The position numbers were made by a program, and so were the translations under genes. The notes beneath the pieces were generated by a model that saw only the letters and a program-made list of their open reading frames with translations, ran no database searches and was not told the DNA's origin. Below are positions 1 to 8,737 of a stretch of DNA of 56,587 nt, piece by piece; the stretch's first letter is position 1; every line of letters begins with the position of its first letter. Where the stretch lies: assembly GCA_018061965.1 (NCBI GenBank), contig JAGOTG010000016.1, positions 1 to 56,587 of the forward strand. The letters run 5' to 3'. This DNA is from Legionellaceae bacterium. Its GTDB lineage: Bacteria > Pseudomonadota > Gammaproteobacteria > Legionellales > Legionellaceae.

Positions 1-1
1 A

Positions 2-91
2 ATTGCTCAGAAATGGACAATGCCGATTCAAAACTGGAAGCCAGCTATGAATCGGTTTATGATCGAATTCAGCGATAGAGTTACTGAATAA
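2..91 (+). CDS. IS256-family (mutator) transposase, C-terminal end only
   Basis: Reading from base 2, an open frame enters from the left edge and stops at 89-91. Its 29 residues include KWTMPIQNWKPAMNRF, the pattern found at the C-terminus of mutator-type (IS256 family) DDE transposases (K-W-T-M-P-I-x-N-W). The rest of the gene lies outside the window. The sequence after the stop, to about base 130, contains a gttacacggaatattttacag stretch that resembles the right end of such elements, so the IS boundary is probably near 130, but the partner inverted repeat is not visible. A competing frame-1 tail (1-78) has no recognisable content. Confidence 0.72.
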   Translation: MAQKWTMPIQNWKPAMNRFMIEFSDRVTE

Positions 92-196
92 GGGAATGGC
101 TAGTTACACGGAATATTTTACAGACTCCAACTTATCACTATCACAAGCTTTGAGTGCACCGCATCTCAAAAAACACCGTGCACAATACCAATTAAT

Positions 197-1669
197 CTAA
201 GCGCCTAAAGTTACGCCCAGTGCTTGAGTTGCTTCATAGATATCGCATTTCGCCTTTTGCTCAGCGCCAAACATGGTGAAGGCAAATACAGAGCCATTTT
301 TCTCTGCGTTATTTTTCCAAGTACCCGTGAACCACAATGCAGGAATACCGACTACTGAACATACAGCCAGAACCGATAAGATAGCATTCAACGCTGTATT
401 CATCACTGAGTAAACACCCCGCAATGCATTCAGCTGGGTCTTTAGATGGTCTTTTTGTTCATCGAAATAAGCTTGGGGATTTTCACTAGCCAGACCTCCT
501 TCTAAGCAGGTAACAATAGCCGTTAACGCTATGTCGTTAGAAGTTTGCTCTCCTGTGTTGGAAGACAATTCAGACTTCAAATGTAAGATAGCCTGATTAA
601 CTTTTTCTTGCCGTTGTTGCATGCCGGCAATCAAGGCGGCAGGAAACACTGAGAAAGATTCGCTGTGTTCTAATGCTATTTTGAGCTGATGTTCTAACTT
701 TCCGCGCTGCTCGTCTATCTGAATAATTGATTTCCTGTCTGTCTCCCCGCGTCTTGTAAGCTCCAGTTGTAACCCAACAGCATCCTGCAACTCTTGACTT
801 TTAGACGCCAGCCTTAACTGTTTATCCTTCAGCTCGCTGTCCTTACGACTTATTAAGCCGCGAAGTTCAATTTCAACCAAGTTAGCCTCTGAAATTGCCT
901 TATTTTTTTCATCTAGTAGGGAAGATAGTCGTTCTAAATTTTGTTGTAGTTCAGCTACGCTAGGTTTTCCTTCCGTTGAACTGCGATGGGCTTCTGACAA
1001 CGCTACCAACTGTTGTTCAAGTTCTTCCACCCTTTCCTGCAATTCCCGAGCTCGCTGTTGTATGACCGCTTTCTCGTCTACTTGCGCGCGCAGCAGTTCT
1101 GTTTCATTCCGCAACTCTTTAATGTCTGCAAGCGCTTGAGACATATCCTCACTCTCGGTGGACACATCTCGTGTAGCAGCAGTTATGAGTTTAAGCTGTT
1201 GTATCTCTTCAGCCTGTTGTTGAATCCTGCGCGAAGTTTCCTCTGCTGCAAGGTTTTTTCCTTCTATTTGCTTACGCAGCTGTTGTACTTCTACCAAGAG
1301 AGGCGTACTATCCTGAATAGATTCAGGCGCCGTTCTCTTCTGCTGCAAACTTTCTTCTAATTCACGTATTGTACTATTTCTCAAAGCTAGTTCTGCTATT
1401 GCTTCTCCGTGCTTTGATGAAAGTTCTAAGTTTGTATTTGTTAGGGATGAGATCGACTGTCTTGCTTCAACCAATGCTTGGCCTACTGGTTCTAATTCAT
1501 CAGCTTTTTTTCTTAAACGTTCGTTATCTGATCGTAAAGCTTCAAGTTCTGAGTTCATAGCTTGAAGCGTTGCTTCTTCTATTTTAACTTTCCTTGCGCC
1601 AGTAGCCTTAGTAGTACCACCAGCAGCACCACTAGTACCGCTTATTGAACTAAACATATCAATCCCCAT
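197..1669 (-). CDS. Long coiled-coil protein with C-terminal hydrophobic hairpin; possible secreted effector
   Basis: The protein has 490 residues. After a Gly/Ala/Ser/Thr-rich N-terminus (about 1-25), residues ~30-340 are almost continuous heptad-type coiled coil rich in Glu, Gln, Leu, Lys and Arg. Residues ~340-400 look globular, and ~415-450 form one or two hydrophobic segments (around VMNTALNAILSVLAVCSVVG), followed by a short polar tail. There is no signal peptide and no enzymatic motif. Such an architecture is common among Dot/Icm-type effectors of Legionella and Coxiella, and it would also fit a membrane-anchored structural protein. The neighbours (an IS256 remnant on one side, a palindromic repeat and DUF502 on the other) suggest an accessory locus. 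The effector role is inference only. ATG start; no close alternative start. Confidence 0.6.
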   Translation of the reverse strand: MGIDMFSSISGTSGAAGGTTKATGARKVKIEEATLQAMNSELEALRSDNERLRKKADELEPVGQALVEARQSISSLTNTNLELSSKHGEAIAELALRNSTIRELEESLQQKRTAPESIQDSTPLLVEVQQLRKQIEGKNLAAEETSRRIQQQAEEIQQLKLITAATRDVSTESEDMSQALADIKELRNETELLRAQVDEKAVIQQRARELQERVEELEQQLVALSEAHRSSTEGKPSVAELQQNLERLSSLLDEKNKAISEANLVEIELRGLISRKDSELKDKQLRLASKSQELQDAVGLQLELTRRGETDRKSIIQIDEQRGKLEHQLKIALEHSESFSVFPAALIAGMQQRQEKVNQAILHLKSELSSNTGEQTSNDIALTAIVTCLEGGLASENPQAYFDEQKDHLKTQLNALRGVYSVMNTALNAILSVLAVCSVVGIPALWFTGTWKNNAEKNGSVFAFTMFGAEQKAKCDIYEATQALGVTLGA

Positions 1670-1847
1670 CCATAATAAAGTCAGCCACCAAAGTATTTGT
1701 ATAAATTTTTAGAGGCGCATGCATGCTAAAATATTTTTTAACACGTATATTGTGCGCGCGTATCTTATGTTAAATCAAATGAGATGGCAAGAAAATTGGA
1801 TTTTCCTGGCCGTGTCCAGATGGGCTGAGTGATCATCACTTATTTCT

Positions 1848-1933
1848 GTCATCCCCGCGCAGGCGGGGATCCATCTAAATATATGGTGACAATGCCGCAA
1901 AAGTGAATAGATACCCACCTGCGCGGGGATGAC
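1848..1933. repeat. REP-like palindromic element
   Basis: Arms 1848-1870 (starts gtcatccccgcgcaggcggg) and 1911-1933 are inverted copies matching at 21 of 23 positions, separated by 40 bases. The arms are much more GC-rich than the surrounding sequence. Each arm also carries its own internal symmetry (ccccgc...gcgggg). This is the pattern of a dispersed bacterial palindromic repeat. It sits in the 362-bp gap (1670-2031) between the coiled-coil gene and the DUF502 gene, where I see no coding sequence. Confidence 0.7.
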
Positions 1934-2031
1934 ATAATTTCGCACATGATACCTCAGCCGTTAGGGAGCGGAACTAGTGCTTCGCAAAACAAGAATTCCG
2001 ATCCATTTCACTCACGGACCGGATAGATTGA

Positions 2032-2655
2032 TTACGCCTTTGGCAATTTCGCATCTGGCTTTTGTTGCATCACACCCAGCGAAATAATGTATTTTAAAGC
2101 TTCGTCAACGGTTATGTTGATTTCTTTGATTTGGTTGCGCGCTACCATCAATAAAAACCCGCCGGTTGGGTTGGGCGTGGTGGGAACGAAAATGGAAATC
2201 ATTTCGTTTTCTGTGTCTTTATCGAAAAATGGCACAGAATTTGCCGTTTGAAAAGCCAATGTCCAAATGTCTTTCCGTGGATATTCTACCAACACCACTT
2301 TTCGAAACGCGTTACTGTTCGAGGAAAAAATCGCTTGAATCACTTGTTTTGCTGTATTATAAATCGAACGAACCAAAGGAATTTTATCTAAAAATCTTTC
2401 GCTCCACCCAACCAATAGCTGTCCCAAATAATTGGTCACCAACACACCCGTTAGGAGTAAAACCACCAATGAAAATAGGACACCCAATCCGGGAAGATTG
2501 ATACCTAGCAAATTAGAAGGTTGATACGTATCCGGTAGTAACGCAACGGAACTATCGAGCAATTCGACAATAAACTGCAAAATCCACATGGTCACCAGAA
2601 TGGGCAACCATACAACTAACCCTGCCAACAAATAACTGCGTATTGATTTTTTCAA
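2032..2655 (-). CDS. DUF502 family membrane protein
   Basis: The protein has 207 residues with two strong transmembrane segments (about 8-32 and 55-80), followed by a soluble domain. The motif LVGWSERFLDKIPLVRSIYN and the later FVPTTPNPTGGFLLMV stretch are characteristic of the DUF502 family. Function is unknown for the family. The start overlaps the stop of the upstream FmdB gene by 4 bp (ATGA), so the two are translationally coupled. In many proteobacteria the fmdB-DUF502 pair precedes aspS. Here aspS is absent and the next gene is the coiled-coil protein, which suggests a rearrangement downstream. Confidence 0.85.
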   Translation of the reverse strand: MKKSIRSYLLAGLVVWLPILVTMWILQFIVELLDSSVALLPDTYQPSNLLGINLPGLGVLFSLVVLLLTGVLVTNYLGQLLVGWSERFLDKIPLVRSIYNTAKQVIQAIFSSNSNAFRKVVLVEYPRKDIWTLAFQTANSVPFFDKDTENEMISIFVPTTPNPTGGFLLMVARNQIKEINITVDEALKYIISLGVMQQKPDAKLPKA

Positions 2656-2933
2656 TTGTCGCCCCCCGTGCTTTCGGCAACTTTCGTTGGGGCAACCGTT
2701 TCTGTTTTCTTTTGGTCTGAGCTAGACCCCGTCCCAGATTTAGGTTTGCCATTATCTTTAAAATCAGTCACATACCAGCCAGTGCCTTTTAGCTGAAAGC
2801 CCGCTGCCGAGATCAACCGGATCACCGTTTCTTTGCTACACATAGGACACCGTGTAATGACAGGATCATTCATTTTTTGCACTTCATCAAATTGATGCTG
2901 ACAAGCGGTACATTCGTATTCGTAGATGGGCAT
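2652..2933 (-). CDS. FmdB family zinc-ribbon protein
   Basis: The protein has 93 residues beginning MPIYEYECTACQHQF, the standard start of FmdB/CxxC regulatory zinc-ribbon proteins. The metal ligands are the pairs CTAC and CPMC. The C-terminal half is a low-complexity Gly/Ser/Lys/Thr tail. A longer reading is possible (start 3002), but it would add an unrelated hydrophobic extension. The start at 2933 is preceded by AGGAA at good spacing and matches the family. Its stop overlaps the DUF502 start. The biological role of the family is poorly defined. Confidence 0.88.
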   Translation of the reverse strand: MPIYEYECTACQHQFDEVQKMNDPVITRCPMCSKETVIRLISAAGFQLKGTGWYVTDFKDNGKPKSGTGSSSDQKKTETVAPTKVAESTGGDN

Positions 2934-3082
2934 TGTATTCCTAATTGAAAAAGATAATATGCAAGCAGTTACACATAGCGCAATTATAACTAAATTCAGC
3001 AAAAAAGCACTGTTCTATTCACAAGAGTATGTGAGGAAGCTATAGTACTAGGGTGAATGGCATTACGTTAAGGATTTTCAGC

Positions 3083-4249
3083 ATGTATCATGGATTACAA
3101 CATCGACTTGGCGATATCTATACTCAATTGCGTGAAACCGTGTATCAATTTGCGCAACAAGAAATTGCACCTTTGGCGGCAGAAATTGATCACAGCAATA
3201 CGTTTCCTAATCAACTATGGCCCAAACTTGGAAGTTTAGGCTTGTTAGGCATCACGGTTTCAGAAGAATACGGTGGTGCAAATATGGGCTATTTAGCCCA
3301 TGTGATTGCCATGGAAGAAATATCGCGCGCCAGTGCTTCTGTGGGCTTGAGTTATGGCGCTCATTCAAATTTATGCGTCAATCAAATTTATTTAAACGGC
3401 ACAGAAGAACAAAAACAGCGCTATTTACCCAAATTAATCCAAGGAGAAGCGATTGGCGCGTTGGCCATGAGCGAAGCCAATGCCGGCTCCGATGTGGTCA
3501 GCATGCAATTAAGCGCCAAACGCGATGGCAAAGGATATCGTCTTTCAGGCAATAAAATGTGGATCACGAATGGTCCAGATGCCGATGTATTGGTCGTTTA
3601 TGCCAAAACCGATCTCACAGCAGGCAGCAAAGGCATTACAGCGTTTATCATAGAGAAAACCATGTCGGGCTTTTCTACTGCCCAAAAGCTCGACAAATTA
3701 GGCATGCGCGGCTCCAACACCTGTGAACTCGTGTTTCAAGATTGTTATGTCCCAGAAGAGCAAATATTAGGCAAGCTCAATAAAGGCGTTGCCGTATTAA
3801 TGTCTGGTTTGGATTATGAACGCACCCTTCTAGCTGCTGGTCCCGTCGGGATCATGCAAGCTTGTCTGGATGTAGTGGTTCCCTATGCGCATGATCGCAA
3901 ACAATTTAATCAAGCGATTGGAGAGTTTCAATTAATCCAAGCCAAACTTGCAGATATGTACACAGATATCAATGCATCCAGATCATATTTATACGCGGTG
4001 GCTAATGCATGTGACCAAGGATTTGTCGGTCGTAAAGATGCTGCTTCAGTGATTCTTTATACTGCAGAAAAGGCAACGCAAATGGCATTGCAAGCCATCC
4101 AAATTTTAGGCGGCAATGGTTATGTCAATGAATACCCTACTGGCCGCCTACTGCGAGACGCCAAATTATACGAAATTGGGGCGGGTACTTCGGAAATTCG
4201 TCGCATGCTGATTGGCAGAGAGTTGTTTTTAGAGACTGGGGGCGCTTAG
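3083..4249 (+). CDS. liuA: Isovaleryl-CoA dehydrogenase (acyl-CoA dehydrogenase family)
   Basis: This 388-residue FAD flavoenzyme is predicted to oxidise isovaleryl-CoA to 3-methylcrotonyl-CoA in leucine catabolism, passing electrons to ETF. The ACAD signatures are present: an [16 protein letters not shown] flavin region near 126-136, WITNG at 160-164, and the C-terminal [13 protein letters not shown] and [13 protein letters not shown] blocks. Glu246 in [14 protein letters not shown] matches the catalytic glutamate that isovaleryl-CoA dehydrogenases carry in this loop, unlike other ACADs. The start at 3083 is preceded by AAGGA with 8-nt spacing; an in-frame ATG at 3053 is less likely. The other liu genes (carboxylase, hydratase, lyase) are not adjacent, so the pathway may be completed elsewhere or be partial. 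Confidence 0.9.
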   Translation: MYHGLQHRLGDIYTQLRETVYQFAQQEIAPLAAEIDHSNTFPNQLWPKLGSLGLLGITVSEEYGGANMGYLAHVIAMEEISRASASVGLSYGAHSNLCVNQIYLNGTEEQKQRYLPKLIQGEAIGALAMSEANAGSDVVSMQLSAKRDGKGYRLSGNKMWITNGPDADVLVVYAKTDLTAGSKGITAFIIEKTMSGFSTAQKLDKLGMRGSNTCELVFQDCYVPEEQILGKLNKGVAVLMSGLDYERTLLAAGPVGIMQACLDVVVPYAHDRKQFNQAIGEFQLIQAKLADMYTDINASRSYLYAVANACDQGFVGRKDAASVILYTAEKATQMALQAIQILGGNGYVNEYPTGRLLRDAKLYEIGAGTSEIRRMLIGRELFLETGGA

Positions 4250-4280
4250 GACTAGACTCCCCCATCAGCATTACTACCCC

Positions 4281-4352
4281 TAAGTTAAGATTTCAGCCTA
4301 CGTCCCGCTGCTTGTCCGCGGGACGTAGGCGAAAGGTGAAGCTCTTAACTTA
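4281..4352. repeat. Nested inverted repeat between convergent genes
   Basis: An inner perfect 13-bp stem (gcctacgtcccgc 4296-4308, complement 4318-4330, 9-nt loop) is enclosed by a perfect 10-bp outer pair, taagttaaga (4281-4290) and tcttaactta (4343-4352). It lies between the convergent acyl-CoA dehydrogenase and TTL-like genes. It could act as a bidirectional terminator, although no T-tract follows. Fragments of the same words recur at 7365-7370 (gggacgtagg), 20069-20092 and about 20600, so it is probably a dispersed repeat family. Confidence 0.65.
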
Positions 4353-4367
4353 ATGGCAGTGCCCCCT

Positions 4368-5405
4368 TCAGCGCAGCGCATCAAACCCAACTGATCCTTG
4401 CTTCGCAATAGGATGATGGGTCGTAATAGGCAATACAAATTGCGCCACCACTGCTTTCCAAAAATCTTGGTACAAAGTTTCTTGCAAGGGATGATGAGGC
4501 TCAATGGGAAAACACGGCCCATGATTCGCCTCCAATAGCCACATATGGTCGCGATCATCGCACATAAAATCAAAACCAAATACAGCAAATGTGCGATTTT
4601 TCTGGGGTAAAAATGCTTGAGGAAATTCTGATTTAAGAGCGTCAGTTACTTCTTGGATGATAGTTTTAATTTTTGGATACCAAACCGCATATTTAGCGTG
4701 CCCTTGCGTAGGTATTTGCACCACCGAAGCTGCCTTTTCATGCAGATGCTCGTTGGTAAGATGCGTACTAAGATCTCCAAAATTGTCATCTGAGTACTTC
4801 GCTAAGGCCACATTCAAATATCCGTTCTGATATAAAAAAGCACCTGACTCACGTGTAATGACCACAAAAAACCGCAAACTATATTTACGCCCATCGTGTA
4901 AATCTGGATTGCTTATATAACGCTGCAACACATGCGGTCCGCCCAGGCGATTGGGATGCAACATATGTTCTTCAATTTGCGATAATTGATTGAAAATTTT
5001 GATATGTTGGCCATTGTTCAGCAAAGATGGCTTCAAAATCCAAGCCAAACCCTTTATTTCATCCACATATTTATCACGCACCACATAATGATCTTGCGCG
5101 ATATCGCTGAGTACCGTTGACCATGAATAATCATTCAAGATATAAGTTTCAGGCATCACCTGAGGACAGTGCTTACCCAATAAGAGCGCTAGCAAATGTT
5201 TGTATTCTAAACATTCACAAGCATCCTCCGCAAAATCAAGATTCCGCTCGGTAAATTTTGCCCGCCAAGCCCAGCGTGTCCGCTTTAAGCCAGCTGCTTG
5301 CATAAATTTTTCTAATTGATACAAGGTGGGAGAAAAGTTTTCAGGATCTCGAAATCGATATTTTATGCGTGATTTTCTGCCAGACTGCACATTACTAAGA
5401 AACAT
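4368..5405 (-). CDS. Tubulin-tyrosine ligase (TTL)-like ATP-grasp protein
   Basis: The 345-residue protein shows the TTL/TTLL order of ATP-grasp motifs: WILKPSLLNNGQHIKIF (phosphate-binding region, ~120-137), VLQRYISNPDLHDGRKYSLR (~160-180, compare QKYI-NPLLI-GRKFDIR in TTLs), a downstream STHLTNEHLHEKA segment (~215), and GFDFMCDDRDHMWLLEANHGP (~295-315) supplying the acidic and Asn metal ligands. TTL enzymes ligate amino acids, usually Tyr, Glu or Gly, to protein C-termini or side chains. The domain is typical of eukaryotes and rare in bacteria. The target is unknown. It could be a host-directed effector acquired from a eukaryote or a bacterial peptide ligase. The gene is divergent from trmJ, with its ATG at 5405 about 80 bp from the trmJ start. 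Confidence 0.75.
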   Translation of the reverse strand: MFLSNVQSGRKSRIKYRFRDPENFSPTLYQLEKFMQAAGLKRTRWAWRAKFTERNLDFAEDACECLEYKHLLALLLGKHCPQVMPETYILNDYSWSTVLSDIAQDHYVVRDKYVDEIKGLAWILKPSLLNNGQHIKIFNQLSQIEEHMLHPNRLGGPHVLQRYISNPDLHDGRKYSLRFFVVITRESGAFLYQNGYLNVALAKYSDDNFGDLSTHLTNEHLHEKAASVVQIPTQGHAKYAVWYPKIKTIIQEVTDALKSEFPQAFLPQKNRTFAVFGFDFMCDDRDHMWLLEANHGPCFPIEPHHPLQETLYQDFWKAVVAQFVLPITTHHPIAKQGSVGFDALR

Positions 5406-5487
5406 GAGTAGAATCCACCATCACCTGTATTTCTCAGTGTATCTGGTGTACGATAGCAATCTCAAGCTTTATATTGAAAATATTTAT

Positions 5488-6213
5488 ATGAACTTAGCGT
5501 CTATTCGCATTGTGTTGGTTGCCACCACGCATCCTGGCAATATTGGCTCCGCTGCACGTGCGATGAAAACCATGGGTTTGACGCGATTATACCTCGTGAA
5601 TCCCAATCTGAACCCCTACCGTAAAGCGCATGAATTAGCAGCCGGTGCCTTTGATATATTACAATCAGCGGTTCTATGCACTAGCCTTGCAGAAGCCTTA
5701 CAAGGCTGTCATTTGGTCTGCGGCACCAGTGCCCGCCCACGCGATCTGGCTTTGCCTGGTTTGACACCGTCTGCCTGCGCCAATCTCGTTGCGGAACAAT
5801 CAGACGACACCGAGATCGCCCTAGTTTTTGGCCGCGAACATGCAGGCCTGACAAATGAAGAATTGTTGTTATGTCATTACCATTTACATATCCCAAGTAA
5901 TCCTGATTTTAGCTCTTTAAATCTAGCCCAAGCGGTGCAAATCATTGCTTATGAATTGCGAATGCGTCATTTGAATCCTGAAGCACAAGTTGAAACCGCG
6001 CAAAATGTCTATGCTACCAGCGATGAAATCGAGCAATTTTATGCTCATCTAGAAAAAATATTGATCCAAATTGATTTTTTAAAACCCTCCAATCCAAAAA
6101 AATTACTCCAACGTTTGCGCCGTTTGTTTAACCGCGCACGCTTAGAAACTACCGAAATCAACATTTTGCGGGGCATTCTCACGCATATCGGAGTGAATCG
6201 AGATGGCAACTAA
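5488..6213 (+). CDS. trmJ: tRNA (cytidine/uridine-2'-O)-methyltransferase TrmJ
   Basis: The protein has 241 residues and belongs to the SPOUT superfamily. It methylates the 2'-OH of residue 32 in several tRNAs using S-adenosylmethionine. The N-terminal VLVATTHPGNIGSAARAMKT block, the middle LVFGREHAGLTNEEL block and SLNLAQAVQI are the three SPOUT/TrmH-family motifs; the C-terminal ~70 residues form the TrmJ extension. The frame is open further upstream to 5326, but the ATG at 5488 matches the family N-terminus. The gene overlaps the following desulfurase by 11 bp, recalling the trmJ-isc neighbourhood of other gammaproteobacteria. Confidence 0.9.
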   Translation: MNLASIRIVLVATTHPGNIGSAARAMKTMGLTRLYLVNPNLNPYRKAHELAAGAFDILQSAVLCTSLAEALQGCHLVCGTSARPRDLALPGLTPSACANLVAEQSDDTEIALVFGREHAGLTNEELLLCHYHLHIPSNPDFSSLNLAQAVQIIAYELRMRHLNPEAQVETAQNVYATSDEIEQFYAHLEKILIQIDFLKPSNPKKLLQRLRRLFNRARLETTEINILRGILTHIGVNRDGN

Positions 6214-7369
6214 GCCTATTTATCTGGATTATATGGCAACCACTCCAGTCGATCCGGCTGTGATTGATCGAATGTTGCCCTATTTGGGCCCAGAGGGGAT
6301 CTATGCCAATGCTACTTCCCAACACAGTCCCGGGCAGCAAGCTGCTTTGGCTGTAGAAACTGCGCGCGCTGAAATTGCGCAATCAGTAGGCACTTCTCCG
6401 GATTCATTGGTGTTTACGTCGGGCGCGACTGAAGCGAATAATTTAGCCATTTTGGGCGCCGCACGTTTTTATCAACGTAAAGGGCAACATCTGATCACGA
6501 TGAGTACTGAACATAAATCAGTTCTGGAACCCTTTCAACAATTGGAGCGCGAAGGCTTTTCAGTCACTTATTTAGCGCCTCAAGCTTCTGGAGTATTAGA
6601 TTTAAACCTTCTCCAATCCGCAATACGCCCAGATACCATTTTAGTATCGATTATGCATGTGAATAATGAAATTGGCGTCATTCAAGATATTGCAGCCATT
6701 GGGCAGCTCTTAAGCGATCGCGGCATTATTTTTCATGTCGATGCAGCCCAAAGTGCTGGACGCCTACCACTCAATTTAAGCACCTTGCCCGTTCATTTGA
6801 TGTCATTTTCAGCGCATAAAAATTACGGTCCCAAAGGAGTTGGGGCATTGTATATCCGGCAAAAACCACGGATTCGCATACAAGCGTTGATGTTTGGCGG
6901 TGGCCAAGAACAAGGACTACGCGCCGGCACCCTACCTACGCATCAAATCGTAGGGATGGGCGCCGCATTTACGTTGAGTGAGTCTTTGAGAGTCACGGAA
7001 CAAGCACGCATTTTAGAATTGCGCCAACATTTGTGGAAAAATTTACAAACCATTCCAGGCATAGTTTGTAATGGCTGTATGGACACACGCGTTGCAGGTA
7101 ATTTGAATATCAGCATTACAGGCATTGATGGCGCAGAATTGTTACCTGCGGTCTATCCATTAGCACTCTCTTCCATGACGGCATGCGCAGCGAACAGTCA
7201 CCAACCTTCTTATGTGTTACGCGCATTGGGGGTCGATAGTGATCTGGCGAAAAGTACTTTACGGATCTCGATTGGACGTTTTACTACGAGAGAACAGATA
7301 GATTCAGCGTTTGTTATTATCCGGGATGCGATTATAGCCTTGCGCAAGAGGAAGGGCCTCGGGACGTAG
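6203..7369 (+). CDS. Cysteine desulfurase, IscS/NifS family (divergent)
   Basis: This 388-residue PLP enzyme removes sulfur from cysteine as a protein persulfide. Lys206 in SFSAHKNYGPKG is the Schiff-base lysine, and Cys328 in ALSSMTACAANS is the persulfide cysteine; both fall at the same numbers as in E. coli IscS. The sequence follows IscS closely (PIYLDYMATTPVDP, SGATEANNLA, GGGQEQGLRAGTLPTHQIVGMG, PSYVLRALG). However, the active-site loop is altered (SSMTAC rather than SSGSAC), and the C-terminal tail that docks IscU in IscS is missing. No iscR, iscU or iscA follows. It may be a second desulfurase serving tRNA thiolation or another acceptor. It overlaps trmJ by 11 bp. Confidence 0.85.
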   Translation: MATKPIYLDYMATTPVDPAVIDRMLPYLGPEGIYANATSQHSPGQQAALAVETARAEIAQSVGTSPDSLVFTSGATEANNLAILGAARFYQRKGQHLITMSTEHKSVLEPFQQLEREGFSVTYLAPQASGVLDLNLLQSAIRPDTILVSIMHVNNEIGVIQDIAAIGQLLSDRGIIFHVDAAQSAGRLPLNLSTLPVHLMSFSAHKNYGPKGVGALYIRQKPRIRIQALMFGGGQEQGLRAGTLPTHQIVGMGAAFTLSESLRVTEQARILELRQHLWKNLQTIPGIVCNGCMDTRVAGNLNISITGIDGAELLPAVYPLALSSMTACAANSHQPSYVLRALGVDSDLAKSTLRISIGRFTTREQIDSAFVIIRDAIIALRKRKGLGT

Positions 7370-7375
7370 GTTGGG

Positions 7376-7400
7376 GGCCTGACTATATAGTAGTCAGGCC
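7376..7400. terminator. Hairpin between convergent genes, probable bidirectional terminator
   Basis: Perfect 10-bp stem ggcctgacta / tagtcaggcc with a 5-nt loop, placed in the 44-bp gap between the cysteine desulfurase stop and the hslU stop. There is no convincing T-tract on either side, so termination is inferred from position and stem strength. Confidence 0.5.
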
Positions 7401-7413
7401 ACACACACTATTC

Positions 7414-8727
7414 CTACAAAATATACCGTGCCAAATCTTCGTTTCCTATCAATTTTCCTAGATGCTTGTTCACGTATTCCATATCTATTACGACGGTCTC
7501 GCCAGAACGATCAGTGGCTTCAAACGATACCACTTCCAATAAGCGTTCCATCACGGTATACAAACGACGCGCGCCAATGTTTTCAGTGCGCTCGTTCACT
7601 TGCCAAGCCACTTCTGCAATACGGCGTATACCGGTTTCTGCGTAAGTTAACGTCAAGCCTTCGGTTGCCATTAATGCAGCATATTGTTCGGTTAGCGACG
7701 CAAAAGGATCGGTTAAAATTTTAATAAAATCCTCTGTGGTCAATGCTGACAACTCTACGCGGATCGGTAAACGACCTTGTAATTCAGCTACCAAATCAGA
7801 GGGTTTGGCAGTATGAAAAGCACCCGAGGCAATGAACAATATGTGATCACTTTTAATCATGCCATATTTGGTTGTGACCGTACACCCTTCGACCAACGGT
7901 AGTAAATCGCGCTGAACGCCTTCGCGTGACACTTCACCACCTTGATCAGCATGCCTGGCAACTTTGTCGATTTCATCAATAAATACGATGCCATTTTGTT
8001 CAATATTTTCAATCGCGCGGATTTTAATATCGTCCTCATTAATTAATTTTCCAGCCTCTTCTTCGGCCAAAATTTTCAATGCTTTTTTGATAGTCATTTT
8101 ACGCGTCTTGGTGCGTCCAGTGCCCACCTGTTGGAACATCGATTGTAATTGACTAGTCAAATCTTCCATGCCTGGAGGGGCCATAATTTCCACACCCATA
8201 GGTGTCACGGACACATCAATTTCAACTTCTTGATCATTGAGTTGGCCTTCCCTTAATTGTTTACGAAACAGTTGCCGCGTTGTAGTATTGATTTCTTCCG
8301 GTTTCAAGCCACGTGCTGGAGGTAGTAGAATATCTAAAATCCGCTCTTCTGCTGCATCCTCAGCGGGATGCTGGACTTTCTTCATAGCCAGTTCGCGTTG
8401 TTGTTTGATGCCAATATCCGCTAAGTCTCGAATAATAGAATCCACATCACGTCCAACATACCCTATTTCGGTAAATTTGGTTGCTTCTACTTTGATAAAA
8501 GGTGCTTCAACCAATTTGGCCAAACGGCGGGCTATTTCAGTTTTACCGACCCCAGTAGGACCGATCATTAAAATATTTTTAGGCATGATTTCTTCGCGCA
8601 AGGCTTCATCATTGATTTGCATCCTGCGCCAACGGTTACGTAAAGCAATCGCCACGGCACGTTTTGCACTGTCTTGCCCAATAATATGTTTATCCAATTC
8701 CTCGACTATTTCACGAGGGGTCATCAT
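7414..8727 (-). CDS. hslU: ATP-dependent protease ATPase subunit HslU
   Basis: The 437-residue AAA+ unfoldase forms the HslVU protease with HslV. The start [18 protein letters not shown] is the standard HslU N-terminus. Walker A is [13 protein letters not shown] and Walker B is [12 protein letters not shown]; an I-domain rich in charged residues lies between them. The chain ends in LARYIL, the C-terminal tail that inserts into HslV. The frame extends upstream to 8766 into hslV, but the ATG at 8727 matches the family and leaves a 10-bp gap after the hslV stop. It is the last gene of the glyA-to-hslU run. Confidence 0.96.
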   Translation of the reverse strand: MMTPREIVEELDKHIIGQDSAKRAVAIALRNRWRRMQINDEALREEIMPKNILMIGPTGVGKTEIARRLAKLVEAPFIKVEATKFTEIGYVGRDVDSIIRDLADIGIKQQRELAMKKVQHPAEDAAEERILDILLPPARGLKPEEINTTTRQLFRKQLREGQLNDQEVEIDVSVTPMGVEIMAPPGMEDLTSQLQSMFQQVGTGRTKTRKMTIKKALKILAEEEAGKLINEDDIKIRAIENIEQNGIVFIDEIDKVARHADQGGEVSREGVQRDLLPLVEGCTVTTKYGMIKSDHILFIASGAFHTAKPSDLVAELQGRLPIRVELSALTTEDFIKILTDPFASLTEQYAALMATEGLTLTYAETGIRRIAEVAWQVNERTENIGARRLYTVMERLLEVVSFEATDRSGETVVIDMEYVNKHLGKLIGNEDLARYIL

Positions 8728-8737
8728 AGAATTTGTT

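Noticed and set aside
1..78. Frame-1 open tail (25 residues) at the left edge
   Set aside because: The overlapping frame 2 gives a recognisable IS256 transposase C-terminus, so frame 1 is a shadow.
1013..1560. Two plus-strand open frames opposite the coiled-coil gene
   Set aside because: They are antisense shadows of a strongly heptad-patterned protein. They have no ribosome sites and their composition mirrors the opposite strand.
1848..1933. Possible CRISPR repeat unit because of the GC-rich palindromic arms
   Set aside because: There is only one pair, in inverted not direct orientation, with no regular spacers. No CRISPR array was found in the window.
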